In this document: in pieces, positions 24,188-31,718 of the stretch | Numbering within the stretch: the first letter of the stretch is position 1 | How the letters are laid out: every line of letters begins with the position of its first letter | Assembly: GCA_027483945.1 (NCBI GenBank) | Contig: JAIXTM010000001.1 | Span: forward strand, 124,001-188,000 | From: Hyphomicrobiales bacterium | Lineage (GTDB): Bacteria; Pseudomonadota; Alphaproteobacteria; Rhizobiales; Beijerinckiaceae | Length of the DNA: 64,000 nt | Direction: 5' to 3' | The notes under the pieces: generated by a model | Database searches by the model: none | Told to the model about the DNA's origin: nothing | Seen by the model: only the letters and a program-made list of their open reading frames with translations | Made by a program: the position numbers and the translations under genes

Positions 24188-27100
24188 ATGGCCCAGCTCG
24201 TCCTCACGCTCGCGGGCAGCGCGCTCGGGAGCGCGGTTGGCGGTGGCCTCGGTCAGGGCCTGGGCGCGCTGCTGGGCAGCGTCGTCGGCGGCATCATCGA
24301 CCAAGAGCTGTTCGGGCCGCAGGGCGAACGCCGCAAGGCGGAGCAGGGCAAGGTCACCGACATCCGCCTGTCGGGCTCGGCCTTCGGCCTGGTCGTGCCG
24401 CAGGTCTACGGACGCGGGCGGCTGCCGGCCAACGTGATCTGGGCACGGGGCATCCGCGAGGAGGTGCGCACCACGACCGAGACGGTCGGCGGGGGCGGCA
24501 AGGGCGGCGTGGGCGGGCGCGGCCAGACCGTCACCACGACGAGCTACCACTACTACGCCGACGTGGCGCTCGGGATCGGCGAAGGGCCGGTCACTTCGAT
24601 TTACCGCATCTGGGTCGACGGCCAGCCCCTCGACCCCGAGCACGTTGGCGAGATCCGGCTCCACTACGGCGAGGACGAGCAGGCGCCCGACCCGTTGATC
24701 CAAGCCGTTGAGGGCGCCGACCGCACGCCTGCCTTCCGCGGCCTCGCCTATGTTGTCCTGGAGAACCTGTATCTCACGGCGTTCGGCAACCGCTTCCCGA
24801 ACTTCGAGATCGAGGTCTTCCGGGGCTCAGGCGAGGGCGTGCCCGACGCACGCCACCTCGTCGAGGGCGTGTGCCTGATCCCGGCCTCGGGCGAGTGGGC
24901 CTACGACCCCGAACTCGTCTACTCTACGCGCCACCGCGCGCCCTCGGCCGCGCCGGGCAGCTCCGCCGCCCTCAACGCCCACTCCGGCCAGAAGCGGGCC
25001 GACTTCGCGGTCGCCATAAACAACCTCGAACGCGAGTTGCCGAACGTCGCGTGGATCAGCGTCGTCTACGCCTGGTTCGGCACCTCCATCGACGTGGCCA
25101 CCTGCTCGATCCGGCCCGAAGCCGAGGTCGGCCTCTACCAGGACCAGTTCCCGGGCGCCCGGCCTGGGACCTAGACCGTCATGGGAGTGGGCCGGCCCAT
25201 TTACGATACCGACGGGCAGCCGCTGCCTTTACCCGCTTGGCCGCTCGTCTCGTCCTTCACCAAGCCCAACGGCTCGCTCGGGCTCTACTACGGCGGCACC
25301 ATCGCGGACGGGGCAATGGTGCGCGCGCTCCAGTACCTGAAGAGCCGCGGCTACAAGGTGCTGTTCTACCCCTTCCTGCTCATGGACGTGCCGCCGCCCG
25401 ACCCGGCGCCGTTCCCCTGGCGCGGGCGCATCACCGGCGGGGCCGCGGACGTGGCGGGGTTCTTCACCCGGTCCGACGGCTACCTGCGCTTCGTGCGCCA
25501 CTGCATGACCCTGTGCGAGCAGGCCGGCGGCGTCGACGCTTTCGCGGTCGGATCCGAGATGGTGGGCCTGAACCGCATCCGGGACGCGGGCGGGAGCTAC
25601 CCGGCAATCGCGTTCTGGCGGCAGATCGCGGCCGAGACGAAGGCGCGGCTCGGCGCAGGCTGCCGCGTCACCTATGCGGCGGACTGGTCGGAGTACCGCT
25701 ACCACGACCGCGGCGGCGGCAACGTCGACTTCCCCCTCGATCCGCTCTGGGCCGACCCGAACGTCGACTTCGTCGGCATCGACGCCTACTTCCCCGTCAC
25801 CGACGAGGCCCGGGCGACCACGGACAAGGACGCCATCAAGGCCGGCTGGGCCGGGGGCGAGCTCGTCGACTACTTCTATGCCGGTCCGGCTGACCGCGAT
25901 CTCGCCCGGCGCGGCTACGACCCGCAGCGCACCGCCATCGACGACCGCTTCTATGCGCTCAAGGACATCCGCCTCTGGTGGGAGACGGGCCACGTCCCGC
26001 GCGTCAATGGCTTGCCTGTCGGGCCGGCGACGGCTTGGGCGCCGCGCTCGAAGCCGATCTGGTTCACCGAGTACGGCTTCCCGACGGTGAACTGCGCGAC
26101 CAACCAGCCGAACGTGTTCATCGACCCGAAGTCGGCCGAGAGCTTCGCCCCCTACTACTCGAACTTCGGTGTCGACCGTGTCGTCCAGCGCGCCGCGATC
26201 GAGGCGACGGAAGAGTTCTGGCGAGAGCCCGCCAACAACCCCGTCTCGCCGGTCTACGGCGGCCCGATGCTGGAGCGGCTGCTCGTCTGGTGCTGGGACG
26301 CGAGGCCCTACCCGTGGTTTCCGGCGCTGACGCGGGTGTGGGCGGACGGGACGAACTACCGGCTCGGCCATCGGGTGCAAGGGAAGATCGGCAATATGCG
26401 CCTGTCCGAGATCGTCGCCGACCTCTGCCGCAAGGCGGGGCTTGGGGACGACGAGTTCGACACCGAGGCCCTCGACGACGAGGTGGTCGGCTACGTCGTC
26501 ACCGAGCGCAAGGCCGTGCGCGACATGATCGCGGTGCTTCAGACGGCCTACTTCTTCGACGCCGTCGAGCGTGACGGGGTGCTCGTGTTCGTGAAGCGCG
26601 GGACCGGCACTGTTGTCGTGATCGCCGCGGACGACCTCGGGGCCTCTGACGGCGACGCCGACCGCTCGCGGGTAAAGCTCGAGCGGACGCAGGACACCGA
26701 GCTGCCGATCGCTGTCGACGTGGTTCACATCGACGAGGGCCGGGATTATCAGTCCTCTACCGTGACGGTGCGCAAGCAGGTGGGGCGCTCGGACTCGGTC
26801 ACCACCTTCAGCCTACCGATCGTGCTCTCGGTCGAGCAGGCGCAGGTCATCGGCCAGCGAGCGCTGCGCGAGATGTGGCAGGGCCGCGAGGCGGTTGACC
26901 TGCGCCTACCTACGCGGGCGCTCAGGATCGAGCCGACGGACCTCGTCGAGGTGCCGGTCGACGGCGCGACGCGCCGGTTCCGGGTCACGTCCGTCACCTA
27001 CGGCAAGCCCGGCCTCGTGCTCGTGCGAGGCGTCGCGGCCGGCGGTAATCCGGAGTTCCTGGGCAGCGGCACCGGCAGCGGCTCCCTCCCGCCGTTGGTG

Positions 27101-28052
27101 CCCGAGCCCATCGCGCCGGTCCGGGTCGAGCTTCTCGATGTGCCGCTCATGATCGAGGCCCATGAGGCGACGGCCGCGAGCTTCTATGTGGCCGCCTGCC
27201 CGCTCGGGGGCGGCCGGTTCCGGGGCGCCTCGCTCTTCCAGCCCACGGCCGACGGTCTCGACTATACGGTGGCGGCCGTCGCGATCGTGCCCTCCGTCGT
27301 AGGGGCGCTGGTGACGCCACTTGCTCCCGGTCCCGTATGGCGCTGGGACGTGCAAAGCAGCGTCGAGGTGCAGCTCGACTTCGGCACGCTCCAGAGCCTG
27401 TCGGACGATCGCATCCTCGCCGGCGCGAACGGCGCGCTCATCGGCGACGAGGTGGTCCAGCTCGCCTCCGCGATTCTGATCGCACCCGGGCGCTATCGAA
27501 TCTCACGGCTCCTGCGGGGCCAGCGCGGTACCGAGCAGGCCGTAGTCACCCATCCGGTCGGCACGCGCTTCGTGCTCCTCGACCCGGCCCGGCAGGTCCG
27601 GCCGTCGTTCCCTGTCTCGCGCATCGGCACCGGCATCGGGTGGCGGATCGCGCCCGTGCCGCAGGGACCGGAGGGCGACCCTTGCCGAGGAGGTCGCCTT
27701 CACGAATACCGGCCGCGGCCTGCGGCCGTTCACGCCCGTGCAGCTGCGCGCGTGGCGTGATCCAGCGACGGGTGACGTCCGCCTCACGTGGATCAGGCGC
27801 GCCCGCATCGGCGGCGATGCCTGGCTTGCCGAAGTGCCGCTCGGGGAGGAGGCGGAAGACTACGCGGTCTCGATCCTGAACGGCGCGACGGTTGTCCGGT
27901 CGGTGCGGGCCTCGCTACCAGCGTTCCTCTACACCGCCGCCCAGCAAGCGGCTGACTTCGGGGTGCCGCCGGCCTCACTCACCTGGAGCGTCGCCCAGGT
28001 CTCACGCGCCTACGGCGCCGGCATCCCGGCCCAGGTCATACACACTCTTTAG
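24188..28052 (+). pseudogene. GTA g15-like tail-tip 'megatron' (GTA_TIM), split by an amber codon and a frameshift
   Basis: The full coding trace is about 1288 codons, normal for the family. Part 1 (24188-25174) is the N-terminal domain and ends at TAG (25172-25174), immediately followed in the same frame by MGVGRPIYDTDG. Part 2 (25181-27760) holds the TIM-barrel-like domain (VDAFAVGSEMVGLNRIRDAG, then VDFVGIDAYFPVTDEA, PIWFTEYGFPT) and the hub-like domain. Near 27665-27680 the frame shifts by one; part 3 (27738-28052 as a closed frame) has the normal C-terminus GRGLRPFTPVQLRAWRDPAT and TWIRRARIGGDAWLAEVPLG. The whole therefore reads as an inactivated tail host-contact protein. Sequencing error at the shift cannot be excluded; the amber codon is a clean single-codon change. 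Confidence 0.85.
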
Positions 28053-28061
28053 AGGTCATCC

Positions 28062-28754
28062 ATGGCGACCACTCACTTGAGCCTGCCGCAGCTCGCGGCA
28101 GACCAGGCGCAGAAGCACGTCACCGTGAACGAGGCGCTGCTCCTTATCGACGCACTCGTGTTCCTGGCGCTAGTTGACCGGGATCTCGCAAGCCCGCCCG
28201 GCTCTCCCCTCGAGGGCGCCCGCTACCTCGTGGCGGGCACGCCGGGCGGCGCCTGGGCGGGACATGCCGGGCACATCGCAGTGTTCCAGGACGGCGGCTG
28301 GACCTTCCTCGTGCCGCGCGCGGGCTGGCGCGCGGTGGTGCTCGACGAGGGCGCCGAGATCCTGTTCGACGGCACGCGCTGGCGGCCGGTTGTCGGGCTC
28401 GCCTCCGGCGCGGCAACGAGCGTGCGGGTGCTCGATGACGAGGTGACGCTAACCGGCGCCTCCGTCGACACGAGCCGTGTCATCCCGAACCGGGCGGTCG
28501 TTATCGGCGTTTCGACCCGCACGACCCAGGCCATCACCGGCGCGAGCTCCTACGACTGCGGCACGGCCTCCGAGCCCTCCAAGTTCGGCGGCTCGCTCGG
28601 GATCGCGGCCGGTTCGACCAACGCCGGCGTGATCGGGCCGACGGCCTTCTACTCCGACACGCCCGTGCGCCTGAAGGCGAACGGGGCGAACTTCACCGGC
28701 GGCAAGGTGCGAGTGGCGATCCACTACCTGTTCTGCGACGTGCCCGCCGCCTGA
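28062..28754 (+). CDS. DUF2793 phage tail/fibre-region protein
   Basis: A 230-residue protein whose N-terminus (HLSLPQLAADQAQKHVTVNE) is the DUF2793 signature, with AVFQDGGWTFLVPRAGWRAV following. Such proteins sit just after the tail-tip gene in GTA-like and related prophages and probably form part of the host-contact structure. Residues 130-230 are a beta-rich variable tail. It starts 9 bases after the end of the megatron frame and ends before a strong terminator. Confidence 0.85.
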   Translation: MATTHLSLPQLAADQAQKHVTVNEALLLIDALVFLALVDRDLASPPGSPLEGARYLVAGTPGGAWAGHAGHIAVFQDGGWTFLVPRAGWRAVVLDEGAEILFDGTRWRPVVGLASGAATSVRVLDDEVTLTGASVDTSRVIPNRAVVIGVSTRTTQAITGASSYDCGTASEPSKFGGSLGIAAGSTNAGVIGPTAFYSDTPVRLKANGANFTGGKVRVAIHYLFCDVPAA

Positions 28755-28778
28755 TCCGACCAGCCAGTCCCCAACCCA

Positions 28779-28809
28779 CGGCCGCCCCTCCGGGCGGCCG
28801 TTTTCATTT
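28779..28809 (+). terminator. Rho-independent terminator after the tail module
   Basis: A 9-bp perfect stem (CGGCCGCCC / GGGCGGCCG) with a CTCC loop at 28779-28800 is followed by TTTTCATTT. It separates the tail genes from the lysis cassette. Confidence 0.85.
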
Positions 28810-28820
28810 GGAGCACTCTC

Positions 28821-29309
28821 ATGACAGAGCCCGTCTGGCTGCGCATCGCGCGCGGCTATCTCGGCCAGCGCGAGATCGCTGGCCGCAAGCACAACCCGCT
28901 GATCTTGCGCTGGTGGACCCGCATTCGTGCGCCCTTCACCGACGACGAGACGCCCTGGTGCGCGGGCTTCGTCGGCGGCGTGCTGGAGGAGGCCGGGATC
29001 AAGTCGTCCCGCTCGGCCGCGGCGCGCTCCTACCTGCGCTGGGGCATGCGCCTCACTAAGCCCGTCGTCGGCTGCGTCGTCGTGCTGGAGCGCGGACCGC
29101 GCCACGGGCACGTCTTCTTCCTGCTCGGGCGCGACGAGCATGGCAACCTCCTCGGGATCGGCGGCAACCAGGGTAACAAGGTGTCGGTCGCGAGCTTCGA
29201 CCCCAAGCGCGTGCTCGCTGTGGTCTGGCCCGCCCCCGTGCCGGTCCCGCCGCCGATCCTGCCCGTGCTCGCCTCGAACGGCGCTGCACTGTCGACCAAT
29301 GAAGCCTGA
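28821..29309 (+). CDS. Endolysin-like protein, TIGR02594 family (NlpC/P60-like fold)
   Basis: A 162-residue protein. WLRIARGYLGQREIAGRKHN opens the domain; ETPWCAGFVGGVLEEAG has the probable nucleophile Cys, and RHGHVFFLLGRDEHGNLLGI the His. This matches the TIGR02594 group found in phage lysis regions and presumed to degrade peptidoglycan. The C-terminal 35 residues are a proline-rich tail (PAPVPVPPPILPV). There is no signal peptide, so release would depend on the holin-like protein downstream. Confidence 0.82.
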   Translation: MTEPVWLRIARGYLGQREIAGRKHNPLILRWWTRIRAPFTDDETPWCAGFVGGVLEEAGIKSSRSAAARSYLRWGMRLTKPVVGCVVVLERGPRHGHVFFLLGRDEHGNLLGIGGNQGNKVSVASFDPKRVLAVVWPAPVPVPPPILPVLASNGAALSTNEA

Positions 29310-29438
29310 GGCGGCACCCGGTTCTGCCCGGATCGGCCCGGTTCCGCCTCGCTGCCCAGAACGCGGCTCTGCTCTTCTCCCTTCCGCTTCCCACGGCCCC
29401 GCGCCCGGCCGATCTCGGGCGCTCAACAGGAGACCACC

Positions 29439-29633
29439 ATGCTGAAAGGCTGGAAGACCATTCTCTTCAATCTCGTCATCGCCGCGGTCGGCGTGCTGCA
29501 GGCCGCCGACTGGGTCGACCTGCTCGGTTCCGAGCGCGCCGGACTCGCCGTGACCGCGATCGGCATCGTCGGCACCGTGCTGCGCTTCCTCACCGACACG
29601 CCCGCTCTTCAGAGCCGGCAGGGTCAGGCGTGA
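29439..29633 (+). CDS. Small holin-like membrane protein
   Basis: A 64-residue protein with two hydrophobic segments (about 7-24, ILFNLVIAAVGVLQAA, and 34-50, AGLAVTAIGIVGTVLRF), the usual size and form of small phage holins or holin-like proteins in this position. AGGAGA lies 7 bases before the ATG. The stop overlaps the GTG of the next gene. Function is inferred from topology and from its place between endolysin and spanins. Confidence 0.65.
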   Translation: MLKGWKTILFNLVIAAVGVLQAADWVDLLGSERAGLAVTAIGIVGTVLRFLTDTPALQSRQGQA

Positions 29634-29860
29634 GCTGGCTCTCGGCCGTGGTGGCGCTTGCCCGCCTGCTGCTCGCGGTCGCCGAGGCGGCTCGCGAGCG
29701 ACGGGCGCGTGGCGCCGGCCGGGCCGAGGCCGTAGCGGGGGCCGCAACCCATGCGCTTCACTTTATCGCGGCGGCTCGCGAGGCTCGCCGCGCTGCCGCT
29801 TCTCGCGATACTGATCCTGACCGGCTGCGCGACGACGACGGCTACCGGCGGACGGACTGA
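29630..29860 (+). CDS. Probable inner-membrane spanin (Rz-like)
   Basis: A 76-residue protein starting GTG in a GTGA overlap with the holin-like gene. A hydrophobic N-terminal segment (about 2-19) is followed by an Ala/Arg/Glu-rich helix, as in small i-spanins with one membrane anchor and a periplasmic helix. The next gene starts inside it in another reading frame, the classic nested Rz/Rz1 arrangement. There is no direct family signature; the call rests on topology and nesting. Confidence 0.5.
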   Translation: MSWLSAVVALARLLLAVAEAARERRARGAGRAEAVAGAATHALHFIAAAREARRAAASRDTDPDRLRDDDGYRRTD

Positions 29861-29984
29861 CGCTGTCGCCTGCTCGGCATTCGAGCCGATCCGGTGGTCG
29901 CGCCGGGATACCGACCCGACGATCCAGGCCGTGAAAGAACACAACGCGGCCTGGACGGCCGTCTGCAAACAGGGGCAGCGCTGA
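29751..29984 (+). CDS. Probable outer-membrane spanin lipoprotein (Rz1-like)
   Basis: A 77-residue protein with a charged start (MRFTLSRRLARLA), a hydrophobic core and the lipobox LILTGC, so the mature lipoprotein begins at Cys near residue 25. It starts within the preceding frame (+1 offset), overlapping it by 110 bases. Together the two look like a spanin pair that fuses inner and outer membranes at the end of lysis. Confidence 0.6.
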   Translation: MRFTLSRRLARLAALPLLAILILTGCATTTATGGRTDAVACSAFEPIRWSRRDTDPTIQAVKEHNAAWTAVCKQGQR

Positions 29985-30358
29985 TGTCGGATGAACCCCC
30001 GGAGCCGTGGCACTTTGACAAGAAGGTGCCGCTGGCGCTGATCGGAACGTTGATCGTGCAAACCGTTGCGGTCGTCTGGTGGGCGTCCGGCATCCACCAC
30101 CGCGTCGCGACGGTCGAGGCGATGCAGCTTGTGTTGGCCTCCCGGACGACCGCCATTGAGGCGGCGAGCCGAACCGAAGTTGCGGCGCTCCGCACCGAGC
30201 TTCAAACCCGCAACGAGCGCACGCTCGAGGGCCAGCGCGTGCTTTCCGACCAGATCATCGAGCAGCGCGGTGACGTGAAGGCGATCCGCGCAACGCTGGA
30301 GCGGTTGGAAGGACAGATCGATCGATCAGCTAGGAACAGAAGACGTCCTGGCGAGTGA
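29984..30358 (+). CDS. Single-pass membrane coiled-coil protein of the lysis/tail region
   Basis: A 124-residue protein whose ATG overlaps the lipoprotein stop (TGATG). One membrane segment lies at about 16-36 (ALIGTLIVQTVAVVWWASGI). It is followed by a long heptad-rich helix from about 45 to 115 (TRNERTLEGQRVLSDQIIEQ). Similar small proteins close many phage lysis cassettes, but their function is not known. It converges on the GIY-YIG gene with 13 bases between the stops. Confidence 0.6.
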   Translation: MSDEPPEPWHFDKKVPLALIGTLIVQTVAVVWWASGIHHRVATVEAMQLVLASRTTAIEAASRTEVAALRTELQTRNERTLEGQRVLSDQIIEQRGDVKAIRATLERLEGQIDRSARNRRRPGE

Positions 30359-30371
30359 GAGAGCCTCTGAA

Positions 30372-31283
30372 TCAAGCGAGAGCGAGTTGCGCTTTGTCCT
30401 GCTGCCATTGGTGGTAGGTCTGTTTGGAGCCTACGACCTTCCATTCGAGACGCCCGTTCGAGTTGCGGTCAAGAACGACAGCTGAAGCTGCGGAAGGGCT
30501 CTTGAACGCGTGTGCTCGATTGAAGAGATACCGCGATCCGTCATCTGACGCGGCCAGGATGCCCTTAGCGATCAGCTCCTGCTTGAGTTCACCATATGAG
30601 TTCATCCCGGAGTAGCCGGCCTCCTTCAAAGCCTCGCTCCCCTCAAGGATGATGAACTCGCCTTCCTCCTCAACGGCAGTGGCCTTCACCCCACTCTTAT
30701 GTCGTATTTCGAACCGCACCTCCGTTCCGAGCGGGGCTGATGCGGAAGCCTTAGCCACGATGGCGCGCGGCTTCAGCAGGTCCAGACCAACGACAGGCAG
30801 AACCACTTTCAAGTTCGCAAGAAACGCTTCCATGTTTGCTTTGTCAGCCTCTGGAAGCCGCCGCTTGTCCGGACTCGGCATTTGCCCATTGTCCAGGGTC
30901 ACCCGCGCCGCGCTCGTCGTTAGCTCGATCAAGCGTGCTTCCAGGTAGCGGACGTGACCTTTCGTGAGCGCCTCATCGCTCGTCGTCACGACAACGGCGG
31001 CTTCCCAAAATCCTCGATCGCCGGCGCTTTGGCCGATGCGCTCACGAACGCTGTCAGCCTCCCCAATGTAGGCTCGCATGGATAACGCGTCTGAGGGATC
31101 GGGCCCGAAAAGAATGTAGATGCCCGTGCGATCGACCTCAGGCCGAGCTAGCAATTGCGCAAAGGTCGACTGCGTGGCGACGAGAACCGAACCAGTCCAG
31201 CCATGGATCGAGGCGATGATCAGTCCGTTCGGAGTGCCATCGACAAGGAACAGCTGAATGGTTCTTCCGAAGGCATCCGGCAT
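30372..31283 (-). CDS. GIY-YIG nuclease-domain protein with DUF4357
   Basis: A 303-residue protein. The GIY-YIG domain lies at about 45-130: GIYILFGPDPSDALSMRAYI then GEADSVRERI, and HVRYLEARLIE with the likely metal-binding Glu. The C-terminal DUF4357 domain (about 215-285) contains GEFIILEGSEA and SYGELKQELIAKGIL. The start at 31283 (MPDAFGRTIQLFLVDGTPNG) is preferred because that segment is the normal family N-terminus; a TTG 18 codons upstream is possible. DUF4357/GIY-YIG proteins are scattered in islands and beside restriction systems. It is the last gene before attR on the opposite strand to the tail genes, so it is probably island cargo. Confidence 0.82.
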   Translation of the reverse strand: MPDAFGRTIQLFLVDGTPNGLIIASIHGWTGSVLVATQSTFAQLLARPEVDRTGIYILFGPDPSDALSMRAYIGEADSVRERIGQSAGDRGFWEAAVVVTTSDEALTKGHVRYLEARLIELTTSAARVTLDNGQMPSPDKRRLPEADKANMEAFLANLKVVLPVVGLDLLKPRAIVAKASASAPLGTEVRFEIRHKSGVKATAVEEEGEFIILEGSEALKEAGYSGMNSYGELKQELIAKGILAASDDGSRYLFNRAHAFKSPSAASAVVLDRNSNGRLEWKVVGSKQTYHQWQQDKAQLALA

Positions 31284-31443
31284 CGGGAACAGCTCACGAT
31301 AAATCTCGCCGTTCAGCAAATTCGCTGCGCTCGTCAAGAGGCGAGATTGAGCGTCAGCGATAAGGCGGGTTCGCTGCGCACTCTACCTGTTGAACCTCGA
31401 TCTTCCCAGCGCCCTCGGGCTCCCTCAAGGACTCCAACAGAAT

Positions 31444-31476
31444 CGCGACATATACGCGACCAAGACCGTGGTCGCG
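31444..31476. repeat. Right island-end repeat with adjoining palindrome
   Basis: CGCGACATATACGCGACC at 31444-31461 is the second copy of the 18-mer at 10223-10240. It merges here into the inverted repeat CGCGACCA-6 nt-TGGTCGCG (31455-31476), giving three CGCGAC units in 33 bp, about 50 bp from the att core. Confidence 0.6.
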
Positions 31477-31524
31477 GGTTACGCCATTTGAGCGCTGTCG
31501 TTAAGTTATTGGTTCACTATGAAG

Positions 31525-31572
31525 AAATGGCGCGCCCGAAAGGATTCGAACCTCTGACCCCCAGATTCGTAG
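31525..31572. repeat. Right attachment site (attR), within the intact tRNA-Arg
   Basis: Identical to 10024-10071 over 48 bases. It covers the 3' half of tRNA-Arg(ACG), so integration restored a complete tRNA gene. The duplication ends inside the anticodon loop, a common crossover region for tyrosine integrases. Confidence 0.92.
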
Positions 31573-31604
31573 TCTGGTGCTCTATCCAGCTGAGCTACGG
31601 GCGC
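31528..31604 (-). tRNA. tRNA-Arg (anticodon ACG)
   Basis: A 77-nt cloverleaf on the minus strand. The acceptor stem pairs GCGCCCG with CGGGCGC, followed by discriminator G and an encoded CCA. The D arm contains AGCTCAGCTGGATAGAGC, the anticodon stem CCAGA/TCTGG encloses CTACGAA (anticodon ACG), and the T arm contains GGTTCGAATCC. It reads CGU/CGC/CGA codons after A34 deamination. It is the integration site of the island. Confidence 0.97.
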
Positions 31605-31718
31605 CTGCCGCCTGCGGGAACCTGAGCGGTCCGTCCGCGTCCGACCCGCGCGGACTTAAGACACCTTGTGCGCGAAAGCAACCCCGCCGGCGGTCCGTAC
31701 GGCGCCGCCGGTCGGCCG

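Larger units (their letters stand above)
10024..31572. mobile_element. Genomic island / defective prophage integrated in tRNA-Arg(ACG)
   Basis: A 48-bp perfect repeat of the 3' half of tRNA-Arg(ACG) lies at 10024-10071 and 31525-31572, with the intact tRNA at the right end. Between them are a broken integrase, GTA-like tail genes, a lysis cassette, a type I restriction operon, a GTPase-like gene and a GIY-YIG/DUF4357 gene. No terminase, portal, capsid, protease or replication genes are present, so it cannot make particles. The missing part would fit between the truncated integrase and the tape-measure C-terminus at about 13792. Loss of the integrase C-terminus means that excision would need an integrase in trans. 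Confidence 0.88.

Noticed and set aside
10024-31572. A functional gene transfer agent
   Set aside because: The tail genes are GTA-like, but head, portal, protease and terminase genes are absent, the tail-tip gene is broken, and the element sits in a tRNA with att repeats, unlike vertically inherited GTA clusters.
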